Origin: Auxenochlorella pyrenoidosa
Taxonomy: Eukaryota > Chlorophyta > Trebouxiophyceae > Chlorellales > Chlorellaceae
DNA: 64,000 nucleotides
Reading direction: 5' to 3'
Assembly: GCA_001430745.1 (NCBI GenBank)
Contig: KQ481942.1
Location: forward strand, 333,086 to 397,085
This document shows, one piece after another, positions 12,101 to 21,623 of this stretch. Position numbers and translations under genes: made by a program. The notes below the pieces were generated by a model. That model did not search any database, was not told the origin of the DNA, and saw only the letters and a program-made list of their open reading frames with translations. Numbering within the stretch: the stretch's first letter is position 1; every line of letters begins with the position of its first letter.

Positions 12101-14586
12101 TAAATTTCCAAGGTAACTACGGAGCTTCTTGAATCGGAGACAGGCCGAGCGCACGGCGTGTGGTCTGGCAAGCTTGCGACGCGATGCAATCGGCGGCATG
12201 GCCCGTGACAGTGTCACGCCAACAGCAACATAAACAGAAACCAACGGCTGGGTGGGCATGCAGGCAGGCAGATTGCTCAGCCTGCATGGCCCACATGCGC
12301 TGTCCATGCATGCAGCACAGGCGCCGTCCATCAATGCACCACGGGCGGCACTGACCTCAGGGTCTAGTCTAGTCTAGTCTTACAACTTGTCGCCCAAAGG
12401 CTTGTGCTACTGACCTGAGGGTGGGCACGTCCACATTCAGGATGTCGGCCAGCTTGGCCACGGTGACCCGGTCCGAGGCGGCCACAAAGATCTGGTACAG
12501 CAGCGTCTCCAGCGGGTCGGCTGCTGCCGCGCCCGCCGTCTTGTTGGACACAAAGCCCTGCAGCGCACAGTCGCAGCAATTTGACGGATCTGTACAGCAG
12601 GAACGGTCGTCGCAACTGTCCGCGGCTCGCATGCACAGCAGGCGCACTGCCTGCTCGTCTGCAACTGCATGCCGGCAGCTTTTTGCCAAAACTTTGCTGT
12701 TGCTTGAAAAGGCACTTGCCTCCAGCGGTGGGATTGACAGGTGGTCCTCCGGCCGCACCGGCACCTCCAGCCAGACAAGCCCACGCTGGTACAGCTGCCG
12801 CACCGCCATACCATTCAGGTCGGCATAGCTGCACCGCAAGCACAGCGAAAAGCGTTTCTGGGCCCAGAATGTTTGGGGGGCAAAAAAAAAAATCACAGCT
12901 CTAAACAGTGGCCATCTCAAGGGCAGCAGTGGTGCACCCATCTGACATGACAGCTGCCCTGAAAGCGCAGCCCTCGGCAGGCGGCTCAGCACTTGGCAGG
13001 CGCCGCTGCCCTGCCGCTGCCCTGCGCAGCTCGCGCACCGTGCGCCCCCTGGCCGCGCCGCGATGTGGCAGACGGTGGCCTCTGTGGGGTCCAGCTGGCG
13101 GTACTCGCCCTCCTGCAGGTTGGCCACGTGCACCACCCACCAGGGGTCTGCGCAGGAGGGCGCATAGAAACGCAGGTGACCTGCCAGGCAAGGCAAACGA
13201 CCAGCGCAATTCAAGCCTTCGGTTTGCAGGCAGCAGCAGCTCGGCGCAAACGGGCTGGCGACAAGCTCTGCACGCAGAAAAAAGTTTAGCAGGCTTGCCT
13301 ATCTGGATGTTCAGTGGCGACTGCGGCAGCAGGTCCTTGACGATGCCCCGGTTCATGCGCCACATCAGCTTCTTGCTCTTGGCCTGCAAACCAGACGCAT
13401 AAGATGAAGGCAGCTGAACCGTCAGTGTGAAACAGGCAAGCAAGCAAGGCAAATTATGAGTGCACACAGTGCTGCCGGCGCATGATTGCGATCACCCAGC
13501 TTTGTTACGGCAAGTACTGCCTGCACCAGGCACTTCAACCCGCCACACCTGAACCATGACGGCTATGTATTCATTTCTGCCGATGCCCATAATGCGCACA
13601 ATGTCGGCCGCCTGCAGAAGCCAGACACAGCGACGCATGCGCAGCAAGATGAAAGGAGGCGCGGCTCGTAGCCAGGGCAATGCGCTGCAGCCACACCCGC
13701 GGCCTGTGGCAGCAGCCTGATCCTGGCATGCGGGGCACATGGCGCAGGCTCAATGTGTGCACAAACAGTCGAACAGTGCATGCTCGCAACTAACGATGCA
13801 TGGCATCAGCGCGGCAGCGAAGCTTTGGGGCTGACCGTAAAGTTGGGGATGGAGTCATAGGGCGCATCCTCCTTCATAGAGTCCACCAGAATAGAGGTGT
13901 AGTAGCGGAAGGGGGAGAGCCGCATCTGGCGGCACACATACTCGCCCAGGTGGTAGGGGAACAGCTGCGACAGGAATTTGTGTCAATAAAAGCAATATCG
14001 GCGACCAGGTGGATGGACCGAAGCATACAGGCGACAGAAACATACCACACGTCTCATGGCCCTGCTTGACTTGGCATTCCAGCCCGTCAGCCGACTCGGG
14101 CAGGGACAACCGCCGCAGTACCCACCCGCTTTTGAGAGCGGTAGTGCCGCATCAGCTCCTCATAGTAATCCTGCACAGGGCATAAGTGCAAGGAAGGTAG
14201 TTTTCAGCACACTTGTCGTGGCCTGCACTCACAACTCTGCACGCTCGCAGCACCCACCCAGCAGTCAAAGCCGCTCACCTGCTCGCTGCAAGCGGTCTGC
14301 GCGGCCGATGCAACCCAGCTGTAGCCACGGATGATGCAGTAGTCCTTCACCCTGCAGATGGGTTTACCAGGTGGCAGGGATTTGCCAGCGTGAGTGGGCA
14401 GCACGAACCTGCCGCCTACGTGGGCAGCACAAACCCGCCGCCTGCTCACGAACATTGCCTGGGATGTGCTGGGCCCCACCTGCGCCGCCACTCCTCCTCT
14501 GATACCGTCAGCCGAAAGCGGTCGGGCAGCTCATGGTAGCGCTTGCCGCTGGCGATGAACTTTGACAGGTACTCCTCGGTGGCCAT
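9130..14586 (-). CDS. FAM91A1: FAM91 family vesicle-trafficking adaptor
   Basis: Fifteen exons: 14586-14480, 14351-14279, 14170-14126, 13964-13836, 13611-13549, 13383-13299, 13147-13039, 12828-12720, 12557-12415, 12058-11927, 11599-11500, 11278-11224, 11022-10893, 10682-10289, 10014-9130; 852 residues, near the 838 of human FAM91A1. In animals FAM91A1 works with TBC1D23/WDR11 to capture vesicles at the trans-Golgi. The sequence follows the family collinearly: DYYEELMRHYRS, LFPYHLGEYVCRQMRLSPF, NFTAADIVRIMGIGRNEYI, DPWWVVHVANL, RQLYQRGLVWLEVPV, PLETLLYQIFVA, TGYLMMGALTPNCKKHS, and the C-terminal RNLRFGGGVLALADDLAP. Introns after exons 6 and 8 use GC donors (gcaagc, gcaagt); phase and homology force this. 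The last exon carries a low-complexity insert. Start codon context is acccATGGCC. Confidence 0.93.
12363..12381. repeat. TCTAG microsatellite in a FAM91 intron
   Basis: Four tandem TCTAG-like units, lying in the intron just 3' (minus sense) of exon 9. Confidence 0.8.
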
Positions 14587-15255
14587 GGGTGCCGCGGCAG
14601 GCGAGAGCCGCTGGCGGCGGTGGCCGAGGCGGCAGTGCAGTCGGGGGCCGCAAGGGCCTGTCCGCTGGCCCCTGTGGTCTGCACAGCGAGCCACCAGGCA
14701 CGCTGCTGCGTCTGCTAGATGGACAAGCGGTGCCGAACCCCCGAAAGTGTTGACTCGCCCCGTCTGCCGCGATGCGGGCTGCAGGGTAAGCGGATGACTA
14801 GCACTTGCGATCGCCGACAAAGGAACGCATCGCCCGCTGTTTGCACCCTGCATGCCGCAGCAGCGTGCCGCCCCCGCAGCATGCCTGCTCAACAGCACAC
14901 ATTCCGTGCTAATCCAGCCTGCATTCAATCTTGTTTTGTTGGCAGCATTTTCTGATTTAGCCATGTTGATACCAGCTTACCTGCTTACCCAGGTATTGCA
15001 GGACACAGACGTGCAATATGAACAGAGCCCTTTATGCTGCGGCACTCGTGTGCATCGGTGCCGCCCGTGGGCAAAATTGTTGAACCATTGCAGGTACACA
15101 GTCTGCAGACAATCACTTGGCCGGGCAGGGAGCGTGCCCAGGGCTAGGTAATACGGGTGCAAACATCAATACGTGCGCATCTGCTGGGCCACGTCTGCAT
15201 GTCTGCTGGTAATCATCACATCACGAGCCCCATACTAATTGCATACACCCGGATG

Positions 15256-15260
15256 TTACA
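15256..15260 (-). terminator. TGTAA signal, likely for the papain-like gene
   Basis: TTACA on the + strand, about 510 nt beyond the stop of the protease gene. It lies inside the duplicated aminopeptidase 3' flank; the other copy (21420s) has a substitution that removes the minus-strand signal. Confidence 0.35.
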
Positions 15261-15447
15261 TGTCAGCTGAAGCTGGTAGGTGAGGGCATGGTGAGGTGGA
15301 GAACCAAAGGATATATACATTATTGCAGGCCTTCAATCAAAGCAGCATGGCCACAGAGGGCTCATGATGTGCAGCAGCTGTACAGGAAGAGGTTGCAGGC
15401 ATGCATCATGAGCCCTCAATTTTGTGCCTAAGTCCTGGCAACTTGCT

Positions 15448-15545
15448 TAACGTTCAGAACACGTTCTTGCTGATGCCCTTGATGTCTGCAATGCGTTGCA
15501 GCTGCGCGCGCATCATGGACTGCATGAACAGAAAGGCCAGCATGC
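15448..15545 (-). pseudogene. Decayed copy of the last aminopeptidase exon
   Basis: The minus strand reads [21 protein letters not shown] and then a premature TGA. The intact gene ends [20 protein letters not shown] before its last nine residues. Similarity continues into the non-coding flank (15160-15552 against 21320-21745; both have atgtcagctgaagctgg). This is a duplicated fragment of the gene's last exon and 3' flank, not a functional exon. Confidence 0.8.
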
Positions 15546-15770
15546 ACGTTCTCTGCAGCATGCCAAAACTGCTGCAAACGCAAAGCGCATGTTCAGAGAA
15601 ACAGATGTCATCGCAGCATAATCAAGTGCACGCTGGGCCACACGCTTGACGCCGTCACTTAAACGGTTGCCCTGGCACTGCCCAGGCAAACCATCCCTCT
15701 TGGCGCATGCACAGATGCTCACCTAGCGCTGACGCAGCAGCCAGCCAACGAGCCTGCACCTCAAACATCC

Positions 15771-18478
15771 TCAGCCGCGGTACTTTGTCGTTGCGCGCGG
15801 CGCCACAGCAGCATACCTGCAATGAATCCAGGGTTGGTTTTTGGGTGGCTGATTTGCACCCATGCTAGCTCTGGTGGCAGCCGAGCTCCAGGCTTGCTTG
15901 CCACTGGAGAAGGCAGTGGCAGCCAGGTGAGCGCCCAATCTCTCCTGCACTGGCGCCTGCTAGCATACTCGTGCACAGCGTGCAAATCGCGCCTGCTTAT
16001 GTCAAACGACCCTCAGCTTTCTCAGACGCTGCGCGGCTGGGCTCTTTCACCTGTACATGTCACAGGTGCCCAGCCCGCCATCCTTCATTTCGATTTTCAT
16101 GTACCCGCCGTCTCCCCAGTCGGTGCCCCTGCACATCACGTGTTGCAAGCAAGCTGACGTCAGCTGACGTCAAGCAAGTCAAGTCGACTGGTACAGTAGG
16201 CTGGTGACATGCAGTGTGCAACATTGCAGCCAGCAACAATGCAGGGGATGCTTTTTTGAGGGATAGACTCAACCCCTGATAGCGCCTCACCATGAATTGC
16301 GCACTGCGGTTCAGGGAAGAGGACGGGGTGGTTTAGCAGCAGAAGAGTGAATTTTGCTGACAAGCACCATGATCCCTGCCCCAGGTGCGCACCTATCCAA
16401 TACTTCTCCGGAAGGCTGTAGCCTACAACCACCATTGCGTGGAGGAGGCCATTACCCGTGCAAGCGCTAGCGGGATAGATGCCTGCATGGGCAGAATGAG
16501 CGTGAGTCAACCTCCCATAGTAGCATCAGGGCATTGCGCTGGGAGCTGTTCAGTGGGATGAAGGCATCAACTACATGGCTGAATGGTGCAATGCTGATGT
16601 GCGCAGGTCTTACCGTTGGAGTACCCCACAAACGACTCCCCCACAGTAAAGTACACGACAGGGGCGCGCCCACGATAAACGGCGCCCATTAAGTTTCGGG
16701 GTGTGGCAGGAATGATGTCGTAGCCGGGGAACCGCAGCACTGAAATGGCACCTTCTTTGGTGGCATTGCTAGATTGGCACACAGAAGCGGTGCCTTTGTT
16801 GGGGTATGCGACCTCCCTGACCAAAAACTTTTTGCTGACATATTCAAATGCATCTTCTGCAGGAGCAGTAGAAAAGTTCCGCACAAAATTAGGCATCCGT
16901 GCCCGCCATGCACAGGGCAAGCAAGCATGCAGATGAGATGCATGTCATATGATGAAATATGCGCACCTGCGAGCCCGCCCTGGCAGCCTGTTCGCCCCAC
17001 ACAGTCAATCAGTTGCTGCTCGCTCAAGTTGGGCCCTGCCAATGTCCTGGCCCTTACGGCCTCCACCTCCAGTGCAGCAACAGCAGCATGCGCCCTGCAT
17101 ATTCAGCGTGATGAGGATGAGCCAAAGGCGCGCAATTGTTGTGCACAGCAATGGGCAGGCAGCAGACGGGGATGGAGGTCAGCTGGCTTGCCATAAGCTG
17201 GTAGGTAAGAAGGCAGAGCCCTGCACAGCCCCCTCTCCTCTTTCTTTGTCACAACAGACACAATGAAACTATCTTCATAGTCTCATAAGCCTGCTGGCTC
17301 CGTGGACTTCAAATGTGATTGATTGATTGATAAAAGGAGCTCCCTCGGCCCTGCTGCTCCCTGGGGACAGGTGAGCAAACCGCAGTCAACCCTGCTTGTG
17401 TGCGCTTACCAGCAGCTGCCACAGTTCCCTTGATGCGGCCGCATTGGCGGGAGTGCGCGCGGCGTATCTCGGATGTCCCACTGCAGAAGCAGCAAGGAGA
17501 TGTTTCAACCAACATTTGCCCACCTGGGCAGCAAAGTGGATTGTTCGAGTGCTGGACACAAGGTGCCGCTGGCCAGTCAAGCAACTAGGTACAAATCAAT
17601 AGACGCATGCTGCCACTCTCTGCCGCCACTCTCTCCCACTTGCTGCTCCAACACGGCGGCCTGCCTCACCTCATCTGCTACGTCAAGTGCTGCTGCTTGC
17701 GGCTGGATGGCGGCCTTGCTTGAGATACGAGGCTTCACCCCACGCATCAGAATCTTGGCAGCTACCTCGGCAAAAGATTTGTCGCTCATGGAGTTGATGC
17801 CTCGGATGAAAGGCACTCTTGCGCGCAGATTCCACTGAATAGTCGCATTGAGGTTGCTGGCCCATGCTTTGTAGCGTGCGTCGTCATAATTCCTGCGGTT
17901 GTCTGAGCACCATTTACGGTACAAATCCCGCAGCTTGCCCCTCTGCAGCAGAAGGTTGAAGGGTGGTGCCATGTGAAGGTGCAGGTCCAGGCACAGCTCT
18001 CATCCCTTTCAGCAGCAATGGCAGGGCAGCGCTCTATCGGGCACGAGCTGCAGCCACTCACGCCTGCAGCGCTGGCAAGTTGTCGGGCCGCTGCTTGAGC
18101 TTGGGCGAGAGTTTGGTAGCCAAAGAGTTGCGTAGAGAGGAGGCCAATGTTGCCAGATGCTGGAGGTGGACGCATCGGTGGAGGAACTCTTGGTGGCGGA
18201 GAGAGGAGGCCAATGTTGCCAGATGCGGGAGGCGGACGCATCGGTGGAGGAACTCTTGGTGGAGGAGAGAGGAAATCAATGTTGCCAGATGCGGGAGGTG
18301 GATGCAACAGTGGAGGAGCTCCCGGTGGGGCAGCCACCTTGTAGGGCATTCCAGGAAGCAGGGCTCCATACCTGCAACACACGTTGTTAACGCACAAAGT
18401 CAACTGCTGGCGATGAGTGTTGCATGAATAAGGCACATCTTTACGATGAAGGGCACAGGACAAACCACGCAGCTGCAT
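15771..18478 (-). CDS. Papain-family (C1A) cysteine protease with intact catalytic residues
   Basis: Nine exons: 18478-18062, 17942-17670, 17480-17410, 17094-16967, 16856-16614, 16482-16393, 16303-16291, 16128-16051, 15816-15771; 452 residues. C1A proteases are lysosomal, vacuolar or secreted endopeptidases made as zymogens. After a Pro-rich N-terminus with three 22-residue repeats comes an I29-type inhibitory propeptide (LRDLYRKW, FIRGINSMSDKSFAEV). The mature domain has WDIRDT, HQGNCGSCWAHAAV (oxyanion Gln247, catalytic Cys253), LSEQQLIDC, GCQGGLAEDAFEYVSKKF, HAMVVVGYS (His392) and RNSWGTDWGDGGYMKIE (Asn410). Asn410 is carried on a 13-nt micro-exon. The N-terminus is uncertain: ATG 18478 is in frame without an intron but gives no signal peptide. 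The last exon is inferred; without it the protein stops just after CDMYR. The start lies 19 nt from the stop of the next gene. Confidence 0.8.
18134..18331 (-). repeat. Three tandem 66-bp repeats inside the protease coding sequence
   Basis: Copies at 18134-18199, 18200-18265 and 18266-18331 are nearly identical; the third is most diverged. Each encodes 22 residues of the type MRPPPASGNIGLLSPPPRVP, in frame, so copy number can change without disrupting the gene. Confidence 0.9.
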
Positions 18479-18496
18479 CAATGATATCCCGAACGT

Positions 18497-20679
18497 CTAT
18501 GCACATGTGTGCATGAATAAAACCCACAGCCTTGCGCATAGAGCATTGACTTGCTTGAACATTGCGCAAGGTCCGTTGGGCCCAGCCGCAAACGCCACGC
18601 GCGCGTAGCCTGCCTCGCCCCAACCCTCACCCCTGCACAGCAAGACAGATGAATAATGAAGGTTGCAACTCTCCTGTGACATTTGCACATTTGCGTAGGA
18701 TATGCATGGCGTGGGGCTGTTTTGAGTCAGCAAGCCTGTTCCCCCACTGCTGTGTAGGACTACTGTTGTCGTTGAGCTACTGCCGCGATGTCTCTGCTCA
18801 CCAACCACTTTGGACCACCCAGTAACCCAGTGGGCGATTGTAGCCGACGAGCAACTGCAGCGGTGTGAAGCAGCACCCGATTGACATCCAGACATTGCAA
18901 CGCTGCCTTATGCTGGCATCCCAAGCTGCTTACCAGTGCACCATTTATATTATTCTGCGGGTTGGCCTGTTCACAAGCGCTCGAATTATAAACACCGCCG
19001 TCATACTGGAAGAAGCTACGCTCAAAAAACCAATAGACCGCGAGTGGCGCAGTCATGAGGGCTTCCATAACCGCTTCAGGAGACTCCGCTCCAATATAAG
19101 AAAAACCAGGTTCCGGTCGCAGTGTGATTGCACCCAGGGAAGTGACGTTCCTGTGAGCAAATGGGCAGCACACAGTCAGCCAGGTGTCCAAGGCAATTTT
19201 AAGTTGCGCATAATCAGCCTTCGCTTGCGGCAATTCAATGCCTGCTTGCCTGCATGCACCAGTAACACCCCGATATGGATAGGCAGACTCGGTTGCAGCA
19301 AATTTCCGACTTGTAAACTCCAGTGCATCTTCTGCGCTGGGTTTGAAAGCCGCGGGGAATGGTGGCTCAATTGCGACTTGTGTACGATATGCAGTCCTCC
19401 TCCAAAACACCAACACACGATGCATGCAGTGGCAAATGCCAGCATGCCACGCTGCACATTATCAACACGCAGCGCACCCATAAAGCCTCCACCACAGCCT
19501 TGAGAATAGAAATCTGGTTCTGTCACACAGTCGACCATTTGCTGTACTGAAAGGTTGGGGTCTGGGTCCACACCTTCTATTCTGGCACGGCTTTCGATAG
19601 CACCTGCTAAAGGGTGGACCAAGCAGAGTGTTATGTCATGCCGCAACACAACACAAATACATAACACAGCTGCAAGGTTAAGGAATGATGATGGTGTGGG
19701 ATACTCACTCATGGCGACTTTTGCCCAACCTGAGCCGCATCCGTCTGGGTCGCGCACCCTGGAGACCTTACCACTAAGACGCCAGTCAATCTGTTGACAG
19801 GGGTTGATGGCATGCAAAAGCTGCTGTTTGGTGGGAAGATGTGGTGCCAGCAAGTGGGTTGCGGCCTTGTTGTAAGGCTGCTCACCTGATCGGGCAACTG
19901 GAGGGATGTTGCCATTGCAGCCTGCGCAGTTGCAGCAACTGCGCCCCGTGGTTTTTGCAATTGACTGGGTTCCACTGCTGAGAATTTTGAAGATACCTCG
20001 TCTGCTGACAGATCGCTGCAGGTGTGGCCACCATGGATTGGTGCAAGGGACCGCAAGGCGTCAGGTTGAGAGGCAAACAACAGCTCCAAGGGCAGGAGTC
20101 ATTTTGGCATGGGCAGCCTGCTTGTGCACAGACTATTGTGCCTGTAAATACCTGAACGCGTTCATACCAATCCAAGAAGCAATGCCAGGCTGCTGGTTCA
20201 CGGCTGCCATGTGCTCCAGGTTGGCTACCCAAATGCTGAACCTGCTTCTTGCCTGCAAAAGCGACAGACTTGGGCTGATGTTTCTGGCGCAAATCCGCTC
20301 AAAGTCTCCAGGCAATGCCTAGGCATGCCCTTACCTCGGCGCTGTCATCCAGATATTGCCGGCCGTGCTGGGCTTTCCACGACAGGAAGAGGCTGCGCCT
20401 CTGTTGCTCGCTCTGCATAGAGCAAGATGGAGCAAGATATGCTGTGCTACAAGGTTGCAGGCAATCAGAATCTGTTTTGCAACAGTGTCCATAAACAAGC
20501 TGCTAGCAGCGCAAGGCGGCACGTACCAGGGAAGCAACCAGCTTGGCAGCAGCGGCCGCCTCCTCCCTGGTGCGGTACCCACTGAGCGGTGGCAGCGTAT
20601 GGGCCAGGCTAGCTGTGGCGAGCACAGCTCCTGCCAGTGCCACATACAGCAGCTTGCGAGAGAGCATGAGCGCCCCCAT
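18497..20679 (-). CDS. Papain-fold pseudoprotease (all catalytic residues replaced)
   Basis: Ten exons: 20679-20527, 20412-20335, 20252-20152, 20015-19886, 19790-19709, 19603-19478, 19331-19250, 19150-18934, 18854-18802, 18632-18497; 385 residues. A clear signal peptide (MGALMLSRKLLYVALAGAV, then LATASLA) is followed by an I29 propeptide (RRSLFLSWKAQHGRQYLDD, GMNAFSDLSADEVSSKF) and a full C1A domain: IDWRLSGKVSRV, LSVQQMVDCV, GCGGGFMEDALEFTSRKF, YPYRGVTGAC, LLVGYNRPLGYWVV, GWGEGWGEAGYARV. The active site reads DPDGCGSGW: Gly175 replaces the catalytic Cys and Pro169 the oxyanion Gln. Gly321 stands where the His should be (INGALLLVGY) and Ser339 replaces the Asn (VVQSGWG). The frame is open throughout, so this is a maintained pseudoenzyme rather than a decayed gene. 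The intron after exon 7 uses a GC donor. It is a tandem paralogue of the active enzyme downstream. Confidence 0.88.
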
Positions 20680-21623
20680 GGGAGTCTGCAGGCGTGATTG
20701 GAGGAAGGCAAGCTATGTCGCAACACTTGGCAGTGGCAGTGGCAGTGGGCGCCCCCAGATGTCGGCGGCAGAGGTGGGAGCAGGGACTCGAAGCTGAATC
20801 ATGCGGTCGCCCCAGTTTAAACTCTTCACTGTCAGTGCAACACATGGCTTGTTCGAAGCGCTCAGTGGTTGCTGGCAGTACAGTTCAGAACTGCGACACT
20901 GTGAAGCTTGTAACGCACCGCACCAGATGGCCGTGACGAACGTGTGTAGAACCGAGAATTGCAGGGCGGATAAGGGCCAACCGAGCTCGCCGACCGGACG
21001 GCTGCTGGAGGGGCTTGTGGAGGCTGTGCAGAGTATTTTTTTCACACAATGAGAGCAAGCTCCACCGAGCGCACCAGATGTCGCAGCTAAGCAGCTAAGA
21101 CACATTGCAGTGCATGCCTGCTTAGCGGGCAGAATCTAGCATGCCCGCAGGCCACAGTTGTGCATGCTCAAACAGAAATCATTTAGGTGCTGCTAGTCCA
21201 TCATGCAATTATCGCATGAACAAGGGTAACATGTCAGTTGCAAGCTCAGGAAGCTGAGAAGTGCAGGTAAGAAGGGATGGACAGCTTAGATACATGGATG
21301 GAGGCAGTAAATGGCCGCGGTGCATACATCAAGGTGCACATCCGCTGGGCTTGCTGTCAATCATCTCACCATGAGTCGAGCAGCTCATGAGTCCCACCCC
21401 ACTATTTATTGCATATACCAGGATGTAACATGTCAGCTGAAGCTGGCAGGTGAATGCATGGCGGGGTGGAGAGCCGAAGGATACATGAATGCAGGCATTC
21501 AATGAAATGAGCATGGCCGCAGAGGGCTGGCGATGTGCGGCAGGTGTACAGGCGGAGCTGGCGGCTCATTTGAAGCTCAGATGTTCATCATGAGCACCCG
21601 GCTGTGTGCGGCAGTCCCGTGCG
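20680..21623 (-). other. Intergenic: aminopeptidase 3' flank and pseudoprotease promoter
   Basis: No exon is supported. The part 21320-21623 is the parent of the duplicated block at 15160-15552. The left part must contain the promoter and 5' UTR of the pseudoprotease. No minus-strand TGTAA was found for the aminopeptidase. Confidence 0.45.

Larger units (their letters stand above)
14587..15770. other. Intergenic region upstream of FAM91 containing a decayed duplication
   Basis: The right part of 14587-15159 should hold the FAM91 promoter; no exon is supported. From 15160 to 15552 the sequence is a diverged copy of 21320-21745, the 3' end of the aminopeptidase gene (see the pseudogene entry). 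The cysteine-protease gene at 15771 uses this segment as 3' UTR, with a minus-strand TGTAA at 15256-15260. Confidence 0.55.

Noticed and set aside
12363..12381. Repeat units that might suggest a CRISPR-like array
   Set aside because: Pure 5-nt microsatellite with no spacers, in a eukaryotic intron. No CRISPR array was seen anywhere.
17481..17590. Apparent active-site exon reading LLDWPAAPCVQHSNN, suggesting a second dead protease
   Set aside because: The next segment, 17480-17410, gives HQGNCGSCW in the correct phase and joins perfectly to WAHAAVAALE. The LLDW text is intron.
18058..18369. Alternative frame over the 66-bp repeats, rich in His, Leu and Ser (HRCVHLQHLATLASSL)
   Set aside because: Only the Pro-rich frame is in phase with the propeptide exon that follows.
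18428..18550. A 5' exon for the active protease reading MCIDVRDIIDAAAWFVLC with a gtaaag donor
   Set aside because: It would start inside the coding sequence of the upstream gene and gives no better signal peptide. The unspliced in-frame ATG at 18478 was preferred, with low confidence.
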